Positions 1 through 6,058 of a stretch of 6,638 nucleotides of DNA are shown one piece after another. How positions within the stretch are numbered: position 1 is the stretch's first letter; the number at the start of each line of letters is the position of its first letter. Source of the DNA: a bacterium (GTDB lineage: Bacteria > Cyanobacteriota > Vampirovibrionia > Obscuribacterales > Obscuribacteraceae). A program made the position numbers and the translations under genes. The notes beneath the pieces are model-generated. The model did not search any database, had not been told where the DNA came from, and saw only the letters and a program-made list of their open reading frames with translations. Location of the stretch: assembly GCA_030431355.1 (NCBI GenBank), contig JAUIJG010000304.1, forward strand, positions 1 through 6,638. The letters run 5' to 3'.

Positions 1-452
1 CCTTTCTCTCTCAATGAATCGAGATCAAGACTACAGATAATATCGGGAGCTCTTCCCCTGGGGTTGGGCAACAGACTGGATCCCTCCGGACGCATCGCCT
101 GCTTCTTGTTTGACTCCGGCATGTCATATCCGCGACCTTTGAAAAACTCGGTCAGCTCCGCCAGAACAACTTCATCCATGACCAGGCGGCTGCCGAAAGC
201 ATCAGCTATACACTGCATGGTCAGATCATCCGCGGTCGGTCCCAGGCCACCGGAGGTAAAAACCAGATCAGAGCGACTGGCCGCCTGACGCAAAACAGCG
301 ACAATCCTCTCCGGATTGTCGCCGACAGTAGTATGGTAGAAGCAATTTATCCCAAGCCTTGCCAGCTCATCGCTAATAAATTGGCTATTAGTATCGGTGA
401 TCTGCCCCAGGAGTATCTCTGTTCCTATGGCAACTATCTCCGCGGAATACAT
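1..452 (-). CDS. cinA: CinA-like protein (competence/damage-inducible family), N-terminal MoaB-like domain, 3' end missing
   Basis: This is the first 150 codons of a gene whose 3' end lies beyond the left edge. The translation opens MYSAEIVAIGTEILLGQITD and carries the hallmarks of the CinA/MoaB-MogA-like domain (COG1058): IGTEILLGQ at residues 9-17, TNSQF at 21-25, TTVGDN at 41-46 and GGLGPTADDLT at 68-78. In characterised members this domain has ADP-ribose pyrophosphatase activity, and a C-terminal domain, if present, deamidates nicotinamide mononucleotide. Whether that second domain exists here cannot be seen. The usual NPxGTAPG segment reads NPRGRAPD at residues 130-137, an unusual departure. 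The ATG start fits the family's N-terminus. It lies 8 bases after the stop of the upstream 67-residue gene with only a short GAG as a possible ribosome site, so translation is probably coupled. The family call is firm; full length and exact activity are unknown. Confidence 0.9.
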   Translation of the reverse strand, partial: MYSAEIVAIGTEILLGQITDTNSQFISDELARLGINCFYHTTVGDNPERIVAVLRQAASRSDLVFTSGGLGPTADDLTMQCIADAFGSRLVMDEVVLAELTEFFKGRGYDMPESNKKQAMRPEGSSLLPNPRGRAPDIICSLDLDSLREK

Positions 453-460
453 AGAAAAAC

Positions 461-664
461 TCAGACCAGAGGATAGCGGTTCAATTCCTCACCTGGCAGA
501 ATCATTCCGTGGCCACCGGAAGGCTCACTGGGTTCTGCGTGGGGATCGTGGGTCAAACCGGCATACAACGCCCAGACACCAATCCCGAAAACAGTGATCG
601 CGAAACACACGAAGAAAAAAGTCAACCAGCCTTTGCTTGGATCTTGATGTTCCGTAGCGCTCAT
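461..664 (-). CDS. Small single-pass membrane protein, unknown function
   Basis: A 67-residue protein with a charged N-terminus (residues 1-12), one strongly hydrophobic segment at about 13-36 rich in Phe, Val, Ile and Trp, and a polar tail at 37-67. The tail is rich in Pro, Glu, Gly and His (HDPHAEP at 39-45, GGHG at 50-53) and might bind a metal; that is speculation. I recognise no family. Size and layout resemble small accessory subunits of respiratory complexes, but no diagnostic motif supports that. The gene is judged real because a good ribosome site (AGGAG at 676-672) sits 7 bases before the ATG, a plausible promoter lies upstream, and cinA follows 8 bases after its TGA stop. The topology is uncertain because the N-terminal flank has mixed charge and the tail is net acidic. 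Confidence 0.8.
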   Translation of the reverse strand: MSATEHQDPSKGWLTFFFVCFAITVFGIGVWALYAGLTHDPHAEPSEPSGGHGMILPGEELNRYPLV

Positions 665-724
665 CTAAAAACTCCTGTTCCGATATTCCCTCTAACTTAA
701 GACAGTATAGGGCGAATGAGGTCA

Positions 725-754
725 ATTAGAACAGGCGATTAATCTGTTTTTCAA
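725..754 (-). promoter_or_regulatory. Candidate sigma-70-type promoter for the 67-residue gene and cinA
   Basis: On the minus strand, TTGAAA (754-749) is separated by 18 bases from TCTAAT (730-725); each hexamer matches five of six consensus positions. Transcription would start near 718, giving a leader of about 54 bases before the ATG at 664. A second -10-like hexamer, TATACT (709-704), lies just downstream but has no convincing -35 at a proper distance. The 278-base gap after the folD operon supports a separate promoter here. It is predicted from sequence alone. Confidence 0.4.
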
Positions 755-913
755 ATCCGCCAGAGCCCACGCGAAGAACAATCAGGCCAAAACAGGCTCC
801 GGCTGCCTCTTTTAGCCGAAGTGCCGCAGAGACGGATTGTTAACCTTTAAGTTAGTCTTTCCTAATATGGTTCGAAAAAGCAGGAAAAGCAGAAGGGTGT
901 CAAGGACCAACTG

Positions 914-936
914 TTTTCAAGCCCTACTTTTCAAGC
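914..936. repeat. Short tandem direct repeat downstream of the 209-residue gene
   Basis: TTTTCAAGC occurs at 914-922 and again at 928-936, a 14-base period. Read on the minus strand it is GCTTGAAAA, 5 bases, GCTTGAAAA. It begins only a few bases after the TAA stop of the 209-residue gene. Two head-to-tail half-sites are a common layout for dimeric response regulators, but the period is longer than the usual 10-11 bases and no promoter is aligned with it. It may be chance in an AT-rich spacer. Confidence 0.4.
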
Positions 937-942
937 GTTTAT

Positions 943-1572
943 TTAGAAGCCGCGGATCTCTTTGAGAAGTCCCATACTGACATTGATGTCAAACTTCTCC
1001 TTCTCACCTGGCTCCACAGCGTAGAGAAATAAGGTGCGCTTCTTCTCCGGCATTATCATACAAGCAACCAGCCCAACATGTTCTTTGTCATCCACGTCTT
1101 TCAGTTTGCCTACGATGTACGGCATGGATGAGCCCTCAAAGGTCCATCGTCCTTTTGAAAGGGTCTCGGTGAATTTTCCTGAAACACTGGGGGTGTTCAC
1201 GCCGATGTCGTAGGCGGACTGAAGCATGGTCCGGGGGCTGCGGTCGGGATTGATTGAGTTGAGGGAGACAAAGAGAAGTTGTTGTTTCCCTTCTTTGTAG
1301 TCGATTCCCACAAACTTGACATTCATACCGAAGAAGTCCAGATCCACACCAAGACTGTATTTATAGCCAGAAGGCAAAGGTGTGGGGAACTTCAAAATTT
1401 TCTGGGCAACCTGCTTTATATGGCTGGTTTCCTGACAGTTTTCGAAAGCCTTCTTGAACGAGACTGTTCCCAGCACGATACCGTATATAGAACCAAAGAA
1501 CATCATGGACACGAGCACGATAAGCAATCGCGACCACAATGGTAATGGCTTTCTGGCAGGTTTCTTTGTCAT
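943..1572 (-). CDS. Single-pass membrane protein with extracytoplasmic domain, unknown function
   Basis: A 209-residue protein with a strongly basic N-terminus (MTKKPARKP, then R15), one membrane segment at about 16-37, and a soluble domain of about 170 residues. By the positive-inside rule the N-terminus stays in the cytoplasm and the domain lies outside. The domain alternates short hydrophobic strands with polar turns (for example QQLLFVSLNS at 97-106 and RTLFLYAVEPG at 179-189), suggesting a mainly beta fold. A PLPSGY segment sits at 65-70, and there are two Cys outside the membrane (46 and 171). I do not recognise the family. The ATG lies 23 bases after the folD stop, with AAGGGA directly before it, an unusually tight ribosome-site spacing, so coupling to folD translation is likely. 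Nothing in the sequence ties it to folate metabolism. Confidence 0.8.
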   Translation of the reverse strand: MTKKPARKPLPLWSRLLIVLVSMMFFGSIYGIVLGTVSFKKAFENCQETSHIKQVAQKILKFPTPLPSGYKYSLGVDLDFFGMNVKFVGIDYKEGKQQLLFVSLNSINPDRSPRTMLQSAYDIGVNTPSVSGKFTETLSKGRWTFEGSSMPYIVGKLKDVDDKEHVGLVACMIMPEKKRTLFLYAVEPGEKEKFDINVSMGLLKEIRGF

Positions 1573-1595
1573 TCCCTTCGCGTTAACTGACTCGC

Positions 1596-2480
1596 CTAAT
1601 TGATCTGCAAAGTTCTTTTAAAAGATTGCACTGTATTAGCCAGAAGCTGTGCCACCGTCATGGGGCCAACTCCTCCCGGCACCGGTGTTATCTTACCAGC
1701 AACTTCGGAAGCGCTGGCAAAATCGACATCACCACAAATACGGGATTTACCGTCTTCTTTTTCGTGATAGTGAATACCCACATCAATTACCACTGCACCC
1801 GGTCGGATCCATTCACCGGGAACGAATTCGGATCTACCCACAGCAACAACCAAAATCTCAGCCCCTCTAACAACCTCTTCCAGATTCTTGGTGCGACTGT
1901 GACAGATGGTGACTGTGGCATTGCGTTCCAAAAGAAGCAGCGCCGCTGGTTTGCCCACTAGCTTAGAACGTCCTACCACCACTGCTTTAGCACCTTCGAT
2001 AGGAACCTTGTAATAATCAAGAAGGGTGATCACTCCATTAGGAGTGCAGGGACGCAATCCTTCCGCTCCACTGGTGAGGCAGCCAAGGTTGTAGGGATGC
2101 AATCCATCAGCGTCTTTGTTCGGATCTATATCTTTTAAAATCAGCTCCTCATCCAGATGATCAGGAAGAGGCAGTTGAACGAGAATACCATCTACAGTAT
2201 CGGACTGGTTCAGTTCTTTGATACAGCTTTGTACTTCTTCCTGACTGGCGCCTTTGTCGAAGCGCTTCAGCACACTTTCTATACCAACTTTGGCGCACGC
2301 TTTGATTTTGTTGCGCACATACAGCTCACTGGCCGGATTATCTCCAACCAGCACAACCGCCAAACCCGGGGCACGATGACCATCCTCTTTGAATTTCGCG
2401 ACTTGCTTCTTCAAATCAAGTCGAACGGATTTCGCAACCTCTTTCCCGTCAAGAATTTCAACTGCTTTAGTATTAGTCAC
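1596..2480 (-). CDS. folD: Bifunctional methylene-tetrahydrofolate dehydrogenase / methenyl-tetrahydrofolate cyclohydrolase FolD
   Basis: This cytosolic enzyme interconverts 5,10-methylene-, 5,10-methenyl- and 10-formyl-tetrahydrofolate using NADP, supplying formyl units for purine and initiator-tRNA synthesis. At 294 residues it has the normal family length and looks complete. Expected motifs are present in order: YVRNK with Tyr54 and catalytic Lys58, VQLPLP at 101-106 with Gln102, DADGLHP at 123-129 with Asp125, PCTPNG at 144-149, the dinucleotide-binding GRSKLVGKP at 170-178, IDVG at 232-235, GDVDF at 250-254 and the signature PGGVGPMT at 268-275. Tyr54, Lys58, Gln102 and Asp125 are in register with the E. 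coli active-site residues as I recall them (offset of 4). The start is GTG, preceded by GAGAGGA with 7 bases spacing; that site overlaps the thiL stop, 12 bases upstream, indicating one operon and probable coupling. Confidence 0.98.
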   Translation of the reverse strand: MTNTKAVEILDGKEVAKSVRLDLKKQVAKFKEDGHRAPGLAVVLVGDNPASELYVRNKIKACAKVGIESVLKRFDKGASQEEVQSCIKELNQSDTVDGILVQLPLPDHLDEELILKDIDPNKDADGLHPYNLGCLTSGAEGLRPCTPNGVITLLDYYKVPIEGAKAVVVGRSKLVGKPAALLLLERNATVTICHSRTKNLEEVVRGAEILVVAVGRSEFVPGEWIRPGAVVIDVGIHYHEKEDGKSRICGDVDFASASEVAGKITPVPGGVGPMTVAQLLANTVQSFKRTLQIN

Positions 2481-2492
2481 CGTCGCGTCCTC

Positions 2493-3479
2493 TCAATCAC
2501 TTTTGAAATGTTGGAAAGATTTTCCCATATCGATCGTGCCGGTTCTCTCATTGTCCAGATGAATCGTCACCGATACCTGCTCGGCTGCTTTCTGGCGGAC
2601 CTCACCAATCACATGAAACGAGTTAAAAGGCGTCTGACCATGTTCCTTAGAAAGGGCTTCAAAAGAACTCCTGTCCAGACAGGCAACTAACTCATAATCT
2701 TCCCCTCCGTAGAGAGCCCAGTCTAAATGATCAAGCCCCACCTGTCTTGCTGTTTCCAGGCATTCTTGATGAACTGGTACTTTTTCAGCATCCAGGGAGA
2801 TATCACAATCACTGGCAAGAGCAATTTGAAAGAGGGCATCGGCCAGACCGTCACTGGCATCCATGAGAGCGCCCCTTCCTCGGGTTGCACGCATCAAAGC
2901 CCAGGATTCACAGAGTCTGGGCTTCGGTCGAAAATGCCGGTTTTTGCAATAAGGCGTCTTCAGCTCAGGTTTATCAAGACTGAAAAAACCGCAAGCGCTT
3001 GCCCCGAAATCTCCGGTCACCACGACCAGGTCCGATGGCTTGGCTCCGCTTCGCAAAAGAAGACCATCTTCGTGAGCATCGCCAAGTACAGTAACACTTA
3101 TGCTCAATACACTACCACCGGTAAGATCGCCACCGGCAACTCTCACTCGAAAAGCCGAAGTACACTCCATGATCCCATCATATATATTCTTGATTTTGCT
3201 CCGGCAAAAACTATCCGGGACCGAGAGACTGACCAGAACATAGCGAGGACGCCCCCCCATGGCCGCTATGTCGCTCAGGTTCACAGCCACAGCTTTCCAG
3301 CCAAGGTCACGAAAGTCGATCTGTTCACTTATAAAGTGCACTTCATCCACCAGGGTGTCCACGCTGGCAAGGGTTCCAGCCCCCAGAACGGCACAATCGT
3401 CGCCAATAAACGGTGACCCGGTCCAATCCCGGATCTGATCGATCAATTCCAATTCCTGGTTCTTTTTTAAACTGTCCAA
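2493..3479 (-). CDS. thiL: Thiamine-monophosphate kinase ThiL
   Basis: This enzyme phosphorylates thiamine monophosphate to thiamine diphosphate with ATP, the last step of the cofactor pathway, in the cytoplasm. At 328 residues it is typical for the family and looks complete. Visible motifs of the PurM/ThiL-like fold are the Mg/ATP-binding IGDDCAVL at 25-32, the D41-T42 pair, AVNLSDIAAMGG at 65-76, AGGDLTGG at 115-122, RSGAKPSD at 143-150, DASDGLAD at 207-214 and YGGEDYEL at 257-264. The start is weak. The best candidate is TTG at 3479, because an in-frame TAG lies 9 bases upstream and the N-terminal ELELID aligns with the usual start of the family. No clear ribosome site precedes it. TTG codons at residues 10 and 12 are alternatives, the latter with AGGA 7 bases before it. 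It is the first gene of a probable thiL-folD-209-residue operon. I found no convincing promoter for it. Confidence 0.97.
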   Translation of the reverse strand: MDSLKKNQELELIDQIRDWTGSPFIGDDCAVLGAGTLASVDTLVDEVHFISEQIDFRDLGWKAVAVNLSDIAAMGGRPRYVLVSLSVPDSFCRSKIKNIYDGIMECTSAFRVRVAGGDLTGGSVLSISVTVLGDAHEDGLLLRSGAKPSDLVVVTGDFGASACGFFSLDKPELKTPYCKNRHFRPKPRLCESWALMRATRGRGALMDASDGLADALFQIALASDCDISLDAEKVPVHQECLETARQVGLDHLDWALYGGEDYELVACLDRSSFEALSKEHGQTPFNSFHVIGEVRQKAAEQVSVTIHLDNERTGTIDMGKSFQHFKSD

Positions 3480-3509
3480 ATTGAATTTCTAACCGCTTCT
3501 TAGATATCT

Positions 3510-3539
3510 TTGGAAAGGAGCCGATATAATGTTACAATC
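3510..3539 (+). promoter_or_regulatory. Candidate promoter of the yggT cluster in the divergent gap
   Basis: A perfect -10 hexamer TATAAT lies at 3525-3530, though no good -35 stands 16-18 bases before it. An overlapping alternative is TTGGAA (3510-3515), 18 bases, TACAAT (3534-3539). Either would start a leader of about 30-42 bases before the ATG at 3579. The location in the 99-base gap between divergent genes makes a promoter here expected; which hexamers are used is uncertain. Confidence 0.45.
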
Positions 3540-3578
3540 AGCCTTAATGGGTGATTTATACAATACCAAGGTGAGAGC

Positions 3579-3833
3579 ATGAGCCCGATTGCCGCGATTT
3601 TAGTTAACCTTCTCCAACTTTTCAATCTACTACTTTTAGTGTGGTGTGTCTGCAGTTGGTTTCCGTCCATTAACTGGGGCAGCCAGCCCTTCAAGCTTCT
3701 GGACGATATCGTCAGACCAGTGATCGCACCCTTTAGAAAGATTATTCCGCCGGTAGGAAATATCGACTTCTCTCCGATTGTTGCAATAATTTGCATCAAC
3801 TGGATAGTGAGTTTTCTTGCCCGCGTTCTCTAA
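3579..3833 (+). CDS. YggT/YlmG family integral membrane protein
   Basis: An 84-residue protein with two membrane helices (about 4-28 and 63-83) joined by a conserved loop. It matches the YggT family (Pfam YGGT; YlmG in Gram-positives and cyanobacteria, Ycf19 in plastids): CSWFPSIN at 25-32, QPFKLLDDIVRPVIAPFR at 36-53, and IIPPVGNIDFSP at 55-66. The loop resembles cyanobacterial members more than E. coli YggT. The biochemical role is poorly defined. Relatives have been linked to nucleoid or plastid division and, in chloroplasts, to cytochrome b6f haem attachment; none of that is shown here. The ATG is preceded by AAGGTGAG ending 3 bases before it. It is the first gene of the rightward cluster, 30 bases before the propeller gene and probably co-transcribed with it. 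No sepF-like division gene is visible nearby. Confidence 0.93.
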   Translation: MSPIAAILVNLLQLFNLLLLVWCVCSWFPSINWGSQPFKLLDDIVRPVIAPFRKIIPPVGNIDFSPIVAIICINWIVSFLARVL

Positions 3834-3840
3834 AGTAGTA

Positions 3841-3848
3841 AAAGGGAG
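3841..3848 (+). promoter_or_regulatory. Ribosome binding site with unusually long spacing, 674-residue gene
   Basis: AAAGGGAG ends 15 bases before the ATG at 3864, well beyond the usual 5-10. No in-frame ATG, GTG or TTG lies between them, so the start cannot simply be moved upstream. Either translation initiates poorly, or coupling from yggT (stop at 3833) matters, or a non-canonical start is used. Confidence 0.5.
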
Positions 3849-3863
3849 TTTAAATCCATACCA

Positions 3864-5888
3864 ATGCTTACCCGACGTTTCTTTCTGCTTGTCGGTAGAT
3901 TAGTTTTTTCATTTTCTCTAGTGCTTTGCTTGATGACCACCTGGGTTGCCGAGCCCGGCCAGGCTCGCAAGAAGAGGCGAAGCGCAGAGACAGAAGGCAC
4001 CCATGTAATTGCCAAAAAGCCATGGCCGCCGGCAATCTCACCGGACTTCGTTCTCTCTCTCAAAAGAGACAAACTCCTGGTGGCGAACAAGTACGGCAGA
4101 CTGTCCATCGTGGACTTCAGAAAAGCAGGCTACAAAGGAACCGAACCCACTGTGATGGGAGAGATCTCCGGCATCGGTAAGAAGCTTGTATCCATAGATT
4201 CAGACAGCAGCAAAGCTTACGCCCTGGTGAACAAACACGTGCGCGGTGAAAGCCAGACATGCTTGCTCACCGAAATTGAGACACGCCATATGGAAGAACC
4301 ATCGGTGGTGTCAACAAAAACAGTCAAAGAGCTGAAGGAAGGCAAGCTTCTATTGGCAGACAGAGGTCTGCTCTTCATAGCCGGTCTATCGACCAATAAC
4401 GAAAACCTTATTTTAGTAGTCGATTCGAAGAAGAGCAACTCTTCGGATAAAGAACCGACTGTTCTATCCACAATCACCACCAAGACACCGGTAGTGGCAA
4501 TGGACTTCGACCGAAAGAATCTGATAGCGCTGAGTTCCGACAACGAGAATTCTCAGTTGAGCTTTATCAACCTGTCGAGCAAAACCTCTCCACAGCTATA
4601 CAAAAACCTGGAATTGAACGGCTCCTACAACATTTTATCCCGCTACAGAGACGTCATTGTACTGGGTGGAGTAGACAAAAACGGGAACCCGGAAGCCCGT
4701 TCGGTGGGTCTGAAACCCGAACCGAATATAGTGGCGGGAGTAACTCTTAATCAATTAGAGAAGATTTCGGACCTTATTGTCACCAGAAATGAAGTTCTGG
4801 TTGCCGGTAACAGTAAAAACGGAACCAAACTGCTTAGCTTGAGCGTGGACAAACACGCGAATCTGTTAACAGCCACCGAGATTACTCGTAACACAGTAGA
4901 TAAGCACCGCAACACTGCCAGCAACCTGGTTTTCGACGGCAAGACCCTTTTTCTCGCCTCTGGTTGGTCGGGCATTGAGACCCTGAAACTAGAGAAGAGA
5001 GAGTGGAGACCCCAGTACCACTACACAATTCCCCGGATGGGCGCATCTAATATGGCTAGCTGGGGTGCCTCCGCGGTACTCGCTGCCGGTGAGTTGATTA
5101 AATATGATTTGTCGGATCCCGAAAGCCCTAAAATCGACGCAAAAGTACTTCTTTCCACTCCGGTCAAATCCATGGTGGGCGCCGGTAGCTATATCCTTTG
5201 CCTCAGCAAAGACGGGCTAATGTTGAGAAAGATGGACAATATCGATAAAAATGTCGCCCTGGAAAAGGTAAAAGGGAAAAGCATCGCTTTCGACAAAGAG
5301 CAGCACAAAGCTTATGTAGTACAGCCTTTCGGTAAAGTGACCCGGCTCTTTCCGTTCAAAGTATACTCAGATAGCCTGGATGCTCAATCAAGCATGGACA
5401 TTCCAGGCAACTTCACCAGACTGAAGGCGAACGGTGGCAGGCTGCTTCTCTCTGACCTGAATGACGTCGCCATCTACACCGCCGGTGCCGAAGTAAAGAA
5501 AGTCGGTCACCGACATTTCGACAACTACGCGGTTCGAGATGCCTGGCTTCTTGACGAATACATAGTTGTAACCGCCATAGATCAGAGCTCTAAAGGCTTT
5601 TTGTTAGTTCTCTCCGCCAAAGACGAAGAGTTGAATATCCTGGGCAACACGCCCCTTCCCCACGATGGAACAGCTCTCTCGGCCCTGGGTAATAGGGTTG
5701 TGACCATCGGTCGAAACGAAAAAGGCAAAGACCTTCTCACCGTGGTCGACATCAAAAATCCAACTCAACCGGTTCAAAAGGAATCTCGGTCGGTTATCGA
5801 AGCAGCTTCTTCGGTCTCCCTCAAGTCCCGGGTCACCCTGGTGGCAGGAAGAGGGCTGGAAATACTATCCGTATCTCCTGAAAATTGA
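3864..5888 (+). CDS. Exported or membrane-anchored beta-propeller-like repeat protein, unknown function
   Basis: A 674-residue protein. Its N-terminus, MLTRRFFLLVG, is followed by a hydrophobic stretch to about residue 28 and AEPGQA, an acceptable signal-peptidase I site after Ala34. TRRFFLL resembles a twin-arginine signal, and a basic run, RKKRR (35-39), comes directly after the putative cleavage site. From about 60 to 670 the chain shows irregular repeats of 40-60 residues with alternating hydrophobic strands, for example LLVANKYGRLSIVDF (71-85), LFIAGLSTNNENLILVVD (170-187), LFLASGWSGIETLKL (362-376), LLTVVDIKNPTQPV (624-637) and TLVAGRGLEILSV (658-670). The VVDIKNPTQP type resembles LVIVD/YVTN-like propeller blades, so a beta-propeller is inferred. 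No catalytic motif, lipobox or C-terminal anchor is seen. It follows yggT by 30 bases, probably in one transcript. The gene is certain; fold and location are inference, and function is unknown. Confidence 0.85.
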   Translation: MLTRRFFLLVGRLVFSFSLVLCLMTTWVAEPGQARKKRRSAETEGTHVIAKKPWPPAISPDFVLSLKRDKLLVANKYGRLSIVDFRKAGYKGTEPTVMGEISGIGKKLVSIDSDSSKAYALVNKHVRGESQTCLLTEIETRHMEEPSVVSTKTVKELKEGKLLLADRGLLFIAGLSTNNENLILVVDSKKSNSSDKEPTVLSTITTKTPVVAMDFDRKNLIALSSDNENSQLSFINLSSKTSPQLYKNLELNGSYNILSRYRDVIVLGGVDKNGNPEARSVGLKPEPNIVAGVTLNQLEKISDLIVTRNEVLVAGNSKNGTKLLSLSVDKHANLLTATEITRNTVDKHRNTASNLVFDGKTLFLASGWSGIETLKLEKREWRPQYHYTIPRMGASNMASWGASAVLAAGELIKYDLSDPESPKIDAKVLLSTPVKSMVGAGSYILCLSKDGLMLRKMDNIDKNVALEKVKGKSIAFDKEQHKAYVVQPFGKVTRLFPFKVYSDSLDAQSSMDIPGNFTRLKANGGRLLLSDLNDVAIYTAGAEVKKVGHRHFDNYAVRDAWLLDEYIVVTAIDQSSKGFLLVLSAKDEELNILGNTPLPHDGTALSALGNRVVTIGRNEKGKDLLTVVDIKNPTQPVQKESRSVIEAASSVSLKSRVTLVAGRGLEILSVSPEN

Positions 5889-5890
5889 AC

Positions 5891-5933
5891 GCAAATAAAC
5901 TGAGCAAGGTAAGCTAAGGCAAATAAGCTAAGG
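5891..5933. repeat. Interleaved short direct repeats after the propeller gene
   Basis: GCAAATAA occurs at 5891-5898 and 5919-5926 (28-base period), and TAAGCTAAGG at 5910-5919 and 5924-5933 (14-base period). The pattern looks like a decayed tandem duplication of a unit of about 14 or 28 bases, beginning two bases after the stop codon. It could be a regulator site for the downstream peptidase gene or simple slippage; no function is shown. Confidence 0.5.
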
Positions 5934-5938
5934 AATAC

Positions 5939-5960
5939 TCAGGGTAAATCCTGAATTTTT
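5939..5960 (+). terminator. Weak candidate intrinsic terminator after the propeller gene
   Basis: TCAGG (5939-5943) can pair with CCTGA (5950-5954) across a 6-base loop, followed by a run of five T (5956-5960). The stem is only 5 base pairs, so termination would be weak or partial. The position, 50 bases after the stop and before a separately spaced gene, is right for a terminator. Confidence 0.3.
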
Positions 5961-6041
5961 AACAGGCCTGTAATTAAGAGACTCCTATTTCGAGCAAAGT
6001 CCAGGTCAATAGGGTAGAAATAGATAGGAGTATTTTTCGCC

Positions 6042-6046
6042 GGAGG
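6042..6046 (+). promoter_or_regulatory. Ribosome binding site that decides the start of the M48 peptidase
   Basis: GGAGG abuts an ATG at 6047 with no spacer and stands 12 bases before a second in-frame ATG at 6059. A ribosome bound here cannot readily use the first ATG, so 6059 is preferred. AGGAG at 6026-6030 is too far (16 bases) from 6047. Confidence 0.5.
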
Positions 6047-6058
6047 ATGCAACCAGAT

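Noticed and set aside
64..288. A plus-strand frame opposite cinA
   Set aside because: The CinA motifs on the minus strand occupy the same bases.
525..725. A 66-codon minus-strand frame overlapping the 67-residue membrane protein
   Set aside because: Its start lies upstream of a better ribosome site used by the other frame, and the chain is Arg/Phe/Cys-rich with no clear domain or membrane layout.
785..818. Possible minus-strand terminator (CGGCT/AGCCG and AGGC/GCCT stems, then GTTTT)
   Set aside because: The two stems are only 4-5 base pairs, compete with each other, and the T run is four bases, some 130 bases after the gene it would serve.
692..855. Nine-base inverted repeat, CTAACTTAA and TTAAGTTAG, about 150 bases apart
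   Set aside because: A short AT-rich match at this distance is easily chance, and it borders no element or gene boundary.
898..903. Perfect TTGACA -35 hexamer on the minus strand
   Set aside because: No -10-like hexamer occurs 16-19 bases downstream; the nearest AT-rich match is about 30 bases away.
2157..2690. A 177-codon plus-strand open frame across the folD-thiL junction
   Set aside because: It is antisense to two well-supported enzymes and crosses their boundary; it is a shadow of their codon structure.
2727..3416. A 229-codon open frame on the plus strand opposite thiL
   Set aside because: The minus strand encodes all ThiL motifs over the same bases; the opposite frame has low-complexity, unrecognisable sequence and no ribosome site of note.
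3500..3799. A 99-codon minus-strand open frame opposite yggT
   Set aside because: The plus strand matches the YggT family clearly, and the frame spans the divergent promoter gap.
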